In this document: piece after piece, positions 1 through 7,668 of the stretch | Position numbering within the stretch: position 1 is the stretch's first letter | Layout: each line of letters begins with the position of its first letter | Source: Lacibacter luteus | GTDB lineage: Bacteria; Bacteroidota; Bacteroidia; Chitinophagales; Chitinophagaceae | Direction of reading: 5' to 3' | Assembly: GCF_004118265.1 (NCBI RefSeq) | Contig: NZ_SDHW01000003.1 | Location: 1 to 64,000 of the forward strand | DNA length: 64,000 nucleotides | Notes under the pieces: model-generated | The model's input: the letters and a program-made list of their open reading frames with translations, nothing else | The model's database searches: none | What the model was told of the DNA's origin: nothing | Program-made: the position numbers and the translations under genes

Positions 1-127
1 AAAAACAACTAATCTTTTTATCAACTTCAGGGGGTCAGTTTGAAATGGCCGCAGGGGGTCACATTGGTCTGGCGAATGGGGGTCACATTAAGCCGGTAGC
101 AGGGGGTCAATTTGAGTGGATTTTCCA
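1..127. mobile_element. End of an IS21-family-like insertion sequence (partial)
   Basis: Four copies of a 13-base motif, GGGGGTCAnnTTG/A, begin at 30, 54, 78 and 102, exactly 24 bases apart. Ends carrying several spaced GGGGGTCA-type repeats are typical of IS21-family elements, where the IstA transposase binds them. The sequence after the last repeat ends in TTTTCCA at 127; read from the other strand it starts TGGAAAA, which fits the 5'-TG...CA-3' tips of this family. The istA/istB genes would lie to the left, outside the window. The exact boundary and any target duplication cannot be seen from here. Confidence 0.55.
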
Positions 128-162
128 ATTAGTTTAAGGCTTTTAACCAAAAACATCTTGCA

Positions 163-351
163 ATGGCAGACAATCCAATTTACCGTGACGGGCGTGATGA
201 TACACGCATCAATCTTAACCAAGCGCATGAGGTGCGTTACTGGACAGGAAAGTGGGGTATAACAGAAACAGTACTGCGTGCTGCTGTAGCAGCAGTTGGG
301 GTGTTGGTGAAGGATGTGGAAGCATGGTTACGCAGAAACGGGCATGTTTAA
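163..351 (+). CDS. DUF3606 domain-containing small protein
   Basis: This is a 62-residue protein with the DUF3606 pattern: an N-terminal D-D-T-R-I-N segment, then E-V-R-Y-W-T, then a helix-turn-helix-like stretch ending in V-x-x-V-E-x-W-L (residues about 12-58). Family members are short, usually 55-75 residues, so this copy appears complete. No function is established for the family. It begins 36 bases after the putative insertion-sequence tip and has no obvious operon partner. The ATG at 163 is the only sensible start. Confidence 0.8.
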   Translation: MADNPIYRDGRDDTRINLNQAHEVRYWTGKWGITETVLRAAVAAVGVLVKDVEAWLRRNGHV

Positions 352-683
352 TAAGGGGAAGAAAGAAGTAAGAAAAAATAATGTGTGAATCCCGTGTCTC
401 TTGCGGAAGATCCTTGGCAGAAAGAAATGACGATTTTCAAGCAGCATTAAAACTGAATGTACTGAACAGCTACCTGATCGGTTAACCACACCCCGTTATC
501 GGATAAGAAGAAGGAATAACCATCGGTTTGCATTGTGCTCTATAATTGTTCAGCCTGCTGCAGCGTGCCGACCAGGAATGGGTGAGGAGTGGCAAATGGT
601 TTCAGAATTCGGTCAGACCGGTAAACCGGGCCGACCGGGAAGCGTTCAGCCGGCTGGTACATACTTCTATTTTTGAGCTATGG
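352..683. other. Intergenic region with no convincing gene
   Basis: The stretch between the DUF3606 gene and the arginyl-transferase-like gene contains no reading frame with recognisable content. A 76-codon frame starting at 546 runs into the antisense of the next gene and is probably chance. GGTCAGACCGG and CGGGCCGACCGG-like words around 610-640 form short internal repeats. The region may be residue from the adjacent insertion event, but that is only inference. Confidence 0.4.
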
Positions 684-1400
684 TTATTTACTCTGCGCTC
701 TAAAAAAACTCCGCAACATTTCTTCATGCAGCTGAAGAAGGTCAACGCTGTTATAAGCTATCCATGCATCGTTTAACCGGTGGTACAGTTCGGTAGCATT
801 CAGATCGGGAAATAATTTGTAATCGAATTTGGGTGTGTGCAAACTAACATAGCCGGGATAGAAATAGGTTTTGTGCTGTTGTATTGCTTCATCGAGTTTC
901 AGCAATACCAATGTTTTTCCCAGGCTGTATTTTTTATAAGCAGGATCGTACATGTTGAGGATACCCATGGTTGTGGTTTCCCCTTCATCGTAACAACCTG
1001 CAGCAATCAGTTTGCCTTCATGACGGATACTGATCATTTTCGTTGCAAATACCGATTCAGTTTTGTCGCCCAATAAATACCCCTGAATGGTTTCACTCAT
1101 GTCAAAATTGATTGCACTGCGGTAACAGGTAAATAGCTGTTCCAGTTCATCCGTTATTTGTAAAGGCTCTATTGTTATGGAAAAGTCTGCAATTGCTTTG
1201 AGCAGTTTCCTGCTTTTGTTGCTGTGTTGATAGTCTGCTAAACGGTAACGCAACCAGAACACAGCAAGAAAATCATTTTCTTTTGTAATAAGATCGGTGG
1301 TGATCAACATCTGCTGTATACGGTACCAGCCTTTGCTGAGATAAACATCAAGCAACGCAGGATCGATGGACGCAGGGTAAAAATGTTGGTAGTAGATCAT
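684..1400 (-). CDS. Arginyl-tRNA--protein transferase-like protein (ATE C-terminal/GNAT fold)
   Basis: The 238-residue product resembles the C-terminal half of arginine-tRNA-protein transferases. Residues about 125-210 show the family succession: I-R-H-E-G-K-L-I-A-A-G, then Y-D-P-A-Y-K-K-Y-S-L-G-K-T, then Y-F-Y-P-G-Y-V, then F-D-Y-K. The true enzymes add arginine or leucine to N-terminal residues for the N-degron pathway. The N-terminal cysteine-bearing domain of canonical ATE/Bpt is not evident, since the first 40 residues lack a CxxC cluster, so the activity may differ. It lies 62 bases after a small hypothetical gene on the same strand and may be cotranscribed with it. The start is a plain ATG at 1400. 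Confidence 0.65.
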   Translation of the reverse strand: MIYYQHFYPASIDPALLDVYLSKGWYRIQQMLITTDLITKENDFLAVFWLRYRLADYQHSNKSRKLLKAIADFSITIEPLQITDELEQLFTCYRSAINFDMSETIQGYLLGDKTESVFATKMISIRHEGKLIAAGCYDEGETTTMGILNMYDPAYKKYSLGKTLVLLKLDEAIQQHKTYFYPGYVSLHTPKFDYKLFPDLNATELYHRLNDAWIAYNSVDLLQLHEEMLRSFFRAQSK

Positions 1401-1462
1401 ACAGGTAAATCAAAACTCCGGCTGTAAGATACTTCATACCATGTTTTGCAGAAGAGTAAACA

Positions 1463-1816
1463 TTACATACCTGTATCAATATCCAGCAGCAGTGTTACCT
1501 GTTCCTTATCCTGCAACACATAGTCACCGGTGTTCAAACAAAACTCTTTTAGGTTGTGTATACTGCCTGGCTTCACAGTTGTTATGGGTTGCAGCTGGTA
1601 ACTGTAGCCGGCCTCATCACCAGGGGTAAGTAACAAACAATCGGGGCTGGCAGCTGTTTGCGAACGGTCGATGATACGCCAGCCGATGTTGAGTGGTGGC
1701 TGGTTGGGATCGTTGCTTTGTACTTGTTTACTAAGAACCAACGCATCTACATACGCTCCATGCATTAATAATTTTAGTTCGGGGGTTGTGGCGGTAAGTT
1801 GAACAATGAGCAGCAT
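1463..1816 (-). CDS. Hypothetical protein, 117 aa
   Basis: I do not recognise this protein. It is 117 residues with no clear signal peptide or membrane segment, and a beta-rich pattern (L-L-L-T-P-G, Y-V-L-Q-D, V-T-L-L-L-D-I-D). It precedes the arginyl-transferase-like gene on the same strand. Thirty-two bases before its ATG lies a 24-base element that occurs again, identically placed, before the gene at 53383; this supports the ATG at 1816 and the reality of the gene. The two proteins show no visible similarity. Confidence 0.5.
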   Translation of the reverse strand: MLLIVQLTATTPELKLLMHGAYVDALVLSKQVQSNDPNQPPLNIGWRIIDRSQTAASPDCLLLTPGDEAGYSYQLQPITTVKPGSIHNLKEFCLNTGDYVLQDKEQVTLLLDIDTGM

Positions 1817-1848
1817 AATAAATTTTTTATGCTACGAAACTAAACAGG

Positions 1849-1872
1849 CACTTTGCAGTGTATTTGCGGAGT
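1849..1872 (-). promoter_or_regulatory. Shared upstream element, copy A
   Basis: On the minus strand this 24-base element contains GCAAATACACTGCAAAG, which is two GCAAA words 11 bases apart. It ends 32 bases before the ATG at 1816. An exact copy occurs at 53327-53350, also ending 32 bases before an ATG. Fixed spacing and one-turn direct repeats suggest an activator or regulator site, but no factor can be named. Confidence 0.55.
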
Positions 1873-1873
1873 A

Positions 1874-1995
1874 GAAAGAAACAAGGAACAAGAACCAAAA
1901 TCCAAAATTCAAGGCACAAGGAAGATGACACAAGGCGGAAGGCAGAAGAAAATCAAAATCCAAAACAAAGCCCAAAAAGCAAGGGGCAAGAGCAT
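1874..1995. repeat. Purine-rich low-complexity repeat (CCAAAATCC / CAAGGAACAAG words)
   Basis: The stretch is built from variations on AAGGAACAAG, CCAAAATCCAAAATTC and CACAAGGAAG. The same vocabulary, partly inverted, appears at 59855-59970. This type of sequence seems to be a dispersed intergenic repeat of this genome. It is not protein-coding despite an open frame. Confidence 0.45.
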
Positions 1996-2156
1996 ACTGC
2001 GTGCTAAAACTTCGGAGCATCAAAAGAACAGGTAACCGGCAATCGCAAATAAAAGTGCTGTAACTATTTTAGATGGCATCGCAACTTTTTAAGCTGCACA
2101 TTCGTCAATATATACAGGTAAAAGAAGAAACCTTTTTTAATAAGAAGGCTGGTTTG

Positions 2157-2184
2157 AAATGTGCTGTTCGCAGCACATTTTTGT
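2157..2184 (+). terminator. Hairpin with UUCG loop and T-run (terminator-like)
   Basis: AAATGTGCTG pairs perfectly with CAGCACATTT around a TTCG tetraloop, followed by TT. This is a very stable terminator-like structure. No gene is visible immediately upstream on the plus strand, so it either ends an unrecognised small transcript or works for another purpose. Confidence 0.5.
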
Positions 2185-2531
2185 GCGTTTGCACTTCCAG
2201 TAAGCAAGTATGATCCTGATTAATTATCTATTCCATAAGCATCGCCGCATTAAAACAACTCTTTTGTTTTACAGGGCGGTCTTGTTTTTAATACCGTATC
2301 CTGTTTTTTATTTATTAGCTGTTAGCGGCCACATGGTCAACACAACAATTACTCAACCCAAATACACATTTACTATGCATACTCATCATTAACAATCAGC
2401 AATACCTGTTTAGTGCTTTATAAAAATGTCTTTGTCCTTATGAATGCTGCCTTTGCAAACGAAAAACATGCACTGTCTTGACGATTTTCTTTGCCTATAA
2501 GTTTCGTCGTAAAACTGTCATACAAAGAAGA

Positions 2532-3095
2532 ATGAAAAAAAAGGAAACCGAAGGCGACCCTAACACTGAGATTGGCGTCTTAATTAAACAAAGCATAGCG
2601 GGCGACGATAAATCCTTTAAAACCCTGTACGATCGTATTGCCGGAAAAATGTACAGTCTTTGCCTGCGGTATATCAAAAACCAGGAAGATGCAAACGATG
2701 CATTCCAGGATGGATGCACCCGGCTTTACGCCAATTTAAAAAATTACAGATCGGATGGTGTGTTTGAAGGATGGGTACGCCGCATTTTTGTAACAACCTG
2801 TCTCGACCATTTAAAGAAAAAAGAACTGCAGCTTGTGGAGATAGATGAACAGGCACCTGTAAAATCGTCGGACCTGTCGGCTGTTTCCCGTCTCGAGCTG
2901 TCGGATCTTTTTCATAAGATCAAACAACTGCCCGATGGGCAACGGGTAATATTTAACCTTTACATGGTGGAAGGGTATAGTCATAAAGAAATTGCTGCTA
3001 TGCTGAATATTTCAGAAAGCGGAAGTAAATCACAGTTTCACAGAGCCAAGCTGTCGCTAAAGCATATTTTGTCGAATGAGCAAGACGCCAACTGA
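2532..3095 (+). CDS. ECF-type RNA polymerase sigma-70 factor
   Basis: This 187-residue protein has both ECF sigma domains. The sigma2 region (about residues 30-90) includes the R-Y-I-K-N-x-E-D-A-N-D-A-F-Q-D core-binding and -10-recognition helices and F-E-G-W-V-R-R-I. The sigma4 region (about 125-178) includes L-P-D-G-Q-R-V-I-F-N-L-Y, then the helix-turn-helix H-K-E-I-A-A-M-L-N-I-S-E-S-G-S-K-S-Q. It belongs to the Bacteroidota ECF group that works with an inner-membrane anti-sigma factor. An upstream in-frame ATG at 2478 exists, but the 2532 ATG with AAAGAAG before it gives a normal length. The next gene overlaps its 3' end by 20 bases, which indicates translational coupling. Confidence 0.92.
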   Translation: MKKKETEGDPNTEIGVLIKQSIAGDDKSFKTLYDRIAGKMYSLCLRYIKNQEDANDAFQDGCTRLYANLKNYRSDGVFEGWVRRIFVTTCLDHLKKKELQLVEIDEQAPVKSSDLSAVSRLELSDLFHKIKQLPDGQRVIFNLYMVEGYSHKEIAAMLNISESGSKSQFHRAKLSLKHILSNEQDAN

Positions 3096-3984
3096 TATTT
3101 TCAAACAACTTCAGCAATACGAAGTAACCGTTCCTGCAAACTTGTGGGAACAGCTTCGTATTGCATTGTTTGAACAGGATGAACAAAGCAGTCTGCATAA
3201 ACTGCAAATGCTCGAAGTGCCTCCTCCCGATCATTTGTTTGAACAGGTAATGGAAGAAGTTGAAGACCTGCGTTTGAAAGAGGAAACAAGTAAGCTTACT
3301 CAGTTTGAGCTTGCGCCACCTGTATTACTTTACGATCGGCTTAAACAGAAACAACAGCCTGCAACTGTATGGACATTATTCAATTATAAACGTAGATTCT
3401 TTTATTATGCAGCAGCGATCCTGTTGTTCATGCTTGCTGTGGCCATAGCATTTCGTATAAGTTTTACAAAAGAGAAAACGGATGCAACAGCAGATGCTCC
3501 CAAACAAAACCAATCGGTTTCTCCTGTAAGCGATACAGCTACAGTAGTAACAACACCGGTACAAACAAAGACAGCTGTTGCGGCAAATAAACGGACCGTT
3601 TACTTAAATAGTGGAATAAAAGAAAAGTTCTATATGGATGTGCCTTCTGTTTTTATTGGAAGAAGGCGGGTGCCTGTTTATAACAATGATCTTTTGTTTT
3701 CATTTACATCCATGTCGTTTTCAGAGGGACGTTCTGTATTTAAAGAAAAGAACAAACCTGTAATTGTGAAAGTGGATGACTACACCAACATCCGGGTGTC
3801 GGATTTTATGAGTAAGCAATTGAGTGATGTATTTAGAACAAAACGAAACGGGAAACCTGCACATGCAGCAAAAAGAGCAAAAGCCCGAATTAATAACTGG
3901 CAAAAGGCCGATCGGAAAGCGTTTGATAAGAGTAAAACAAAAAGTCCGCATGATATTATTGATCTTACTGAAACAATTTTTTAA
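3076..3984 (+). CDS. Probable membrane anti-sigma factor
   Basis: This is a 302-residue protein with one strong transmembrane segment (about residues 111-128, F-Y-Y-A-A-A-I-L-L-F-M-L-A-V-A-I-A). The cytoplasmic N-terminus carries three imperfect helical repeats: V-P-A-N-L-W-E-Q-L, V-P-P-P-D-H-L-F-E-Q-V and A-P-P-V-L-L-Y-D-R-L. The C-terminal part after the membrane would be periplasmic, basic and Lys/Arg-rich. Overlap with the sigma gene and topology point to an anti-sigma role, although no zinc-binding H-x3-C-x2-C motif is present. The next gene starts inside its last 35 bases. The role is inferred from context. Confidence 0.7.
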   Translation: MSKTPTDIFKQLQQYEVTVPANLWEQLRIALFEQDEQSSLHKLQMLEVPPPDHLFEQVMEEVEDLRLKEETSKLTQFELAPPVLLYDRLKQKQQPATVWTLFNYKRRFFYYAAAILLFMLAVAIAFRISFTKEKTDATADAPKQNQSVSPVSDTATVVTTPVQTKTAVAANKRTVYLNSGIKEKFYMDVPSVFIGRRRVPVYNNDLLFSFTSMSFSEGRSVFKEKNKPVIVKVDDYTNIRVSDFMSKQLSDVFRTKRNGKPAHAAKRAKARINNWQKADRKAFDKSKTKSPHDIIDLTETIF

Positions 3985-4648
3985 ACTGCAAAGATCTGTT
4001 TGTGTGCTGCTGTTTTTTGCAGTTGCAGGAGTATGTATACCTGTATATGCCCAGGAGAGTAATGCGGTGCAGTTGAAGGGCACAGGTCGTGTATCAACAT
4101 TAACCATTACCTACGAACTGCAAATTGCATCTGCAAAAAAGCGGGGGCATGCAGAGAGTTATAATGGCAGCATTAAAACCATTTTTATTCAGGATGGAAA
4201 AGTGCGCAACAGGCTTGTAGCGCTGATGCGTATACAGAGTTTGTTTTATTTTCAATCGGCTATACAAGGTGCAGATACCATTATCAGCGTAAAGGAAACA
4301 GGCAAGGATCGGATTGTAAACAGGTTTTCAAATACCGAGTGGGATGATCTTAACAGGAAGTACCGGAACAAACGGCTTGCGTTTTTCTCCGACTCGATAC
4401 TGATCTTGAACTATACCTGTTACAGAGCTGTTGTTTCATTAAGTGATGGGAAAGAAATTACGGTCTTTTATACAACAGCTATACAAAACGAAATGCTGCA
4501 ACTTACAGAGCCAGCCTTTGCCGGTATTCCCGGTGTTGTGTTGCAATACACTTATCAAAACAAAGAAGCAACTGTTGTTTATAAGGCTACCAATGTTACT
4601 ACAGATGCAATTGACCCTGCAGTATTTCAATTACCTGCAGCAAAATAA
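3950..4648 (+). CDS. Secreted GLPGLI-like protein
   Basis: From the ATG at 3950 the product is 232 residues with a signal peptide (M-I-L-L-I-L-L ... V-P-V-Y-A-Q, about 35 residues). The mature part resembles GLPGLI/DUF4412-type Bacteroidota proteins: beta-strand pairs, then E-P-A-F-A-G-I-P-G-V-V-L-Q-Y, and a final A-T-N-V ... I-D-P-A-V-F-Q-L-P near the C-terminus. A longer frame begins at 3824, but its extra 42 residues are antisense-like and precede the signal peptide. It overlaps the anti-sigma gene and completes a three-gene unit. It may be a client or sensor of the sigma system, which is inference. Confidence 0.7.
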   Translation: MILLILLKQFFKLQRSVCVLLFFAVAGVCIPVYAQESNAVQLKGTGRVSTLTITYELQIASAKKRGHAESYNGSIKTIFIQDGKVRNRLVALMRIQSLFYFQSAIQGADTIISVKETGKDRIVNRFSNTEWDDLNRKYRNKRLAFFSDSILILNYTCYRAVVSLSDGKEITVFYTTAIQNEMLQLTEPAFAGIPGVVLQYTYQNKEATVVYKATNVTTDAIDPAVFQLPAAK

Positions 4649-4957
4649 AATCAACACATTTTTGTGTAACATAAAAGAGGGACCGTAAAGAATTACAGTC
4701 CCTTCACTCTTTGCATAGGTAGCACTAAAATGAAAACCAAATTCGAGTCTCAAAAAAATCTTTGAATAAACATTACCCTTTTTAAAGACGATCCGATAAA
4801 ACAAAAAGTTGCGGTTCGTTATCAAAAAGAAGGATTGTAATGAAACTGAAGAATACAATTACATGTATGCAGTTATAACAGCAACTTTTGCATTGTTGCG
4901 GTCGTCTATATTTATTAAAGCACTTTCAAAAAATACTGCAAACAACAGCATGTGTCA
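4649..4957. other. Intergenic region with a weak hairpin
   Basis: Just after the GLPGLI-like gene, ACACATTTTTGTGT (about 4654-4667) and then AGGGAC/GTCCCT (4678-4683 with 4698-4703, 14-base loop) could form weak terminator stems. Nothing gene-like is seen between them and the ATG at 4958. Confidence 0.35.
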
Positions 4958-5290
4958 ATGGAGAAATTTATTGTGTGTTTAAAACGAAATGGTCTTTTCC
5001 AGTTTAAGCTGGTAAACGAACAGGAGCAAACACTGCTTGCAAGTTTAAGCTATACACATAAACAAACATGTTTGAATGATATTGAAATGTTACGATCCGG
5101 CTTTGATTTCACAAACCGGTATTTTGTAACCGAAGTAGCGGCAAATAAATTTTGCTTTGCGCTTTTAAAGAGTGATATAGAGTTGTTGGCAGTAAGCAAA
5201 GAATTTACATCCGAATCGGATTGCGAAAACTATATCAAAAGAATGCAGGAAACAGTAAGCGGCATGATCATCGATGAACAGATCCATTAG
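4958..5290 (+). CDS. DUF1508 (YegP-like) domain protein
   Basis: This 110-residue protein has two tandem copies of the YegP/DUF1508 motif. Copy one is K-F-I-V-C-L-K-R-N-G-L-F-Q-F-K-L followed by L-A-S-L-S-Y-T. Copy two is Y-F-V-T-E-V-A-A-N-K-F-C-F-A-L-L followed by A-V-S-K-E-F-T. Each has the usual strand-strand-helix pattern. The Escherichia coli homologue YegP has no settled function. The frame can be opened at a GTG six bases earlier, but the ATG at 4958 matches the normal domain start. It stands alone, converging with the desulfurase gene. Confidence 0.72.
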   Translation: MEKFIVCLKRNGLFQFKLVNEQEQTLLASLSYTHKQTCLNDIEMLRSGFDFTNRYFVTEVAANKFCFALLKSDIELLAVSKEFTSESDCENYIKRMQETVSGMIIDEQIH

Positions 5291-5328
5291 ATAATTTTGA
5301 TGTTGGTCGACCGACCAACTATAGTCAA

Positions 5329-6471
5329 TCATTCACTCAATATCTTCTTTATAGTTTCCAACGCAAACGCAACTTCTTCCTCAGTTGTAAACCTCCCCAG
5401 GCTGAACCGGATACTTCCACCGGCAGCTTCATCATTTATTCCCATTGCTTTTAATACATGCGAAGGTTCTGCAAGTGCACTGCTGCAGGCCGAACCTGAT
5501 GACAGCGCCAGTTGTTGGTTTAAACGGGCAATCAGTTGGTTTGCTCCCGGAATGGTAAAAGAGAGATTTGCAACATGCGGCAAAAGAAAACTACGGCTAC
5601 CGCTTAACGTACAGGAACCTGTTTGCAGTAAACCATCGAGCAGTTGATTGCGGACTGTTGTGAGTCGCCCGGATTCTGTTTGCATCAAACCGCCTGCGAG
5701 TGCACAGGCTTTACCCAACCCAACAATGCCAGGTACATTGAGTGTGCCGCTGCGCAACCCTTTTTCATGACCACCACCATAAATAAGCGGAGTTAGTTTT
5801 ACACGGGGATTTCTTCTTCGCACATACAATGCGCCAACTCCTTTTGGTCCGTAGATCTTGTGTGCTGATAGAGCCAGAAGATCGATACCATCCGCTTGCA
5901 CATCTACCGGAACTTTGCCTACAGCTTGTGTTGCATCGCAGAAAAAAAGCACTTGTTTTTCTTTTGCCATTGCCCCGATTGATCGGATAGGAAACAATAC
6001 ACCTGTTTCGTTATTGGCAAACATGCCTGCAATTAAAATGGTATCAGGTCTGATGCTTTGATTCAGCAAATCCAGATCGGGGCGACCGTTGCTGTTTACC
6101 GGCAAATAGCTGATGTCTGCACCCTGCTTTTCAAGTGCCGCACAGGTATCCAGCACAGCTTTGTGTTCGGTTTGCCAGGTGATGATATGCTTGCCCTTAT
6201 TGGTATACGTATGAAATACAGCTTGTATGGCCAGGTTGATGGCTTCTGTAGCGCCTGAGGTAAACACAATTTCAGAAGCATCGGCTTTTAACAGCTGGGC
6301 TACCTGTTCTCTTGCAATACTTATAGCCTCGTCTGCCTCCCAGCCATAGCGATGGGTTTTGCTGGCGGCATTCCCAAACCGGGTAGTAAACCAAGGCAAC
6401 ATGGCTTCCAACACCTGCGGATCGCAGGGGGTAGTTGCATTGTAATCGAGATATACAGGTAATTGAAGCAT
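5329..6471 (-). CDS. Cysteine desulfurase (NifS/IscS-type)
   Basis: This is a 380-residue class V aminotransferase-fold enzyme that removes sulfur from cysteine for Fe-S cluster and thio-cofactor assembly. Visible features are the N-terminal Y-L-D-Y-N-A-T-T-P, G-N-A-A-S-K-T-H near residue 33, F-T-S-G-A-T-E-A-I-N (about 69-78), T-E-H-K-A-V-L with the PLP-contacting histidine (about 102), and the PLP lysine in S-A-H-K-I-Y-G-P-K-G (about 204). G-G-G-H-E-K-G-L-R-S-G-T-L-N follows, and the catalytic cysteine is in S-S-G-S-A-C-S-S near residue 328. No iscU or other Fe-S gene is adjacent, so the partner is unknown. Length and motifs are complete. Confidence 0.92.
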   Translation of the reverse strand: MLQLPVYLDYNATTPCDPQVLEAMLPWFTTRFGNAASKTHRYGWEADEAISIAREQVAQLLKADASEIVFTSGATEAINLAIQAVFHTYTNKGKHIITWQTEHKAVLDTCAALEKQGADISYLPVNSNGRPDLDLLNQSIRPDTILIAGMFANNETGVLFPIRSIGAMAKEKQVLFFCDATQAVGKVPVDVQADGIDLLALSAHKIYGPKGVGALYVRRRNPRVKLTPLIYGGGHEKGLRSGTLNVPGIVGLGKACALAGGLMQTESGRLTTVRNQLLDGLLQTGSCTLSGSRSFLLPHVANLSFTIPGANQLIARLNQQLALSSGSACSSALAEPSHVLKAMGINDEAAGGSIRFSLGRFTTEEEVAFALETIKKILSE

Positions 6472-6650
6472 CTAACTATCTGCAAGTTACGCTATTCTTC
6501 AAACCGCTATATCCTGAGCGGCTTGCCCTCCCTTACGAAGTGAAGGAGAGAGTTGAAGGGTGAGCGTTAACTGAATCTTTTCACCCGATGCAGGCAGATT
6601 CTTGCCCCATCAGGCGGCTATTTTAACAAATCGGCCCCGGCGAAACAGCC

Positions 6651-6658
6651 TAACTTTG
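6651..6658 (+). promoter_or_regulatory. Candidate -7 promoter box (TAACTTTG)
   Basis: TAACTTTG matches the Bacteroidota -7 consensus TAnnTTTG, followed by CCGC. It lies about 95 bases before the ATG at 6754. No clear TTTG -33 box is found at the expected distance, so the assignment is tentative. Confidence 0.35.
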
Positions 6659-6753
6659 CCGCACTTCACCACCCATCAGGCTATAGAAACCCTTAGTTTC
6701 CCAATTCTTCTGCTGCGAGAGATACTATTAAATTTAAAAAATCGTTACCGGCT

Positions 6754-7593
6754 ATGAGTTTGGTGAAAAGAATCAAATTATTATTTTTACGTATCCTTTA
6801 TCCGACAAAAACCTATTCTATGAAGCTATTACGTACCAACGTACTCTACATCGTTATTACCGCCATTATTACTTTACAAATTCCTATTGCTATTGCCGGT
6901 AACAGTCCCGAAGCCGGTACTTTACAATACTATACCGACAACAACAAAGCCGCCGAGCCGGTAGCTCCTGCGCTTAGTGCGGAGGAAATGTTGCTGGCTA
7001 CCGCCGACAGCATTTATGATACACTGCATTTACTCAATGCAGGTTTGGAGGAAGAAGCATTTGAACAGGCTTATAAAGGCTATTTCAAATTAAAGGAGCT
7101 GGGGCAGATCAGTAAAACAGATGTGTTGACCATTGCCGATTTCTCAAAACCATCTTCTGCAAAGCGTTTGTTTGTGCTGGATATGGAAGAAGGGAAGATC
7201 CTTTTTCAAACACTGGTAGCCCATGGCCGTAACAGCGGCTTGATCTATGCCAAAGAGTTTTCGAATAAACCCGAATCGAACAAAAGCAGCCTTGGTTTTT
7301 ACCGCACTTTACAATCGTATTATGGCGAAAAAGGTTATGCCATGCGTTTAGAGGGATTAGAGAGAGGCATCAACGACAAAGCATTTGAACGTGCAATTGT
7401 ATTTCACGGTTCCGATTATGTAACCAACAGTTTTCTGCAAAGCAATGGTTACCTGGGCCGCAGCCTGGGTTGTCCCGCAGTGCCTATGCAACAGACAAAG
7501 CCCATCATCAATACCATTAAAAACGGAAGCCTTTTGTTCATTTATCACCCGAACGAGCAATACAAAACAAAATCAACCATATTAAACAGCTGA
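6754..7593 (+). CDS. Murein L,D-transpeptidase catalytic-domain family protein
   Basis: This is a 279-residue secreted protein. The C-terminal half (about 125-270) has the YkuD_2-type active site: R-A-I-V-F-H-G-S-D-Y-V, then G-R-S-L-G-C-P-A-V-P with the catalytic cysteine near residue 247. Such enzymes cross-link peptidoglycan or attach proteins to it. The N-terminus contains a hydrophobic stretch suited to a signal peptide. An internal ATG at 6820 (M-K-L-L-R-T-N-V-L-Y-I-V-I-T) would give a cleaner signal peptide and may be the true start. A strong terminator follows the stop. Confidence 0.82.
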   Translation: MSLVKRIKLLFLRILYPTKTYSMKLLRTNVLYIVITAIITLQIPIAIAGNSPEAGTLQYYTDNNKAAEPVAPALSAEEMLLATADSIYDTLHLLNAGLEEEAFEQAYKGYFKLKELGQISKTDVLTIADFSKPSSAKRLFVLDMEEGKILFQTLVAHGRNSGLIYAKEFSNKPESNKSSLGFYRTLQSYYGEKGYAMRLEGLERGINDKAFERAIVFHGSDYVTNSFLQSNGYLGRSLGCPAVPMQQTKPIINTIKNGSLLFIYHPNEQYKTKSTILNS

Positions 7594-7640
7594 CGCTGTA
7601 AATCATTAACCTGTTAAGATTCGGAATTTCTGATGATGAT

Positions 7641-7668
7641 AAACCCTGGCTTTTGCCGGGGTTTATTT
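7641..7668. terminator. Bidirectional-type terminator between convergent genes
   Basis: AAACCCTGGC pairs with GCCGGGGTTT (one T-G wobble) across a TTTT loop and is followed by ATTTTT. It sits between the plus-strand transpeptidase gene and the minus-strand membrane phosphatase gene, so it likely ends the former. Confidence 0.8.

Larger units (their letters stand above)
1817..2531. other. Long intergenic region with repeats and a hairpin
   Basis: This 715-base stretch has no convincing gene. It holds the shared upstream element (1849-1872), a purine-rich low-complexity repeat (about 1874-1995) and a perfect hairpin (2157-2180). The last 100 bases should contain the promoter of the ECF sigma factor gene; CTTTGTCC at 2430 and GCCTTTGC at 2449 are weak candidates with unusual spacing. 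Short frames at 1853 and 2210 lack protein-like composition. Confidence 0.5.

Noticed and set aside
30-114. Regular 24-base periodicity suggestive of a tiny CRISPR array
   Set aside because: The repeat unit is only 13 bases with about 11-base gaps, and no cas genes are present; an insertion-sequence end explains it better.
546-776. 76-codon plus-strand frame
   Set aside because: It runs into the antisense of the arginyl-transferase-like gene and has no protein-like pattern.
1853-2035. Short frames on both strands
   Set aside because: They only translate a low-complexity purine repeat.
2210-2392. 60-codon plus-strand frame in the intergenic region
   Set aside because: Composition is AT-driven, with no recognisable motif or clear start signal.
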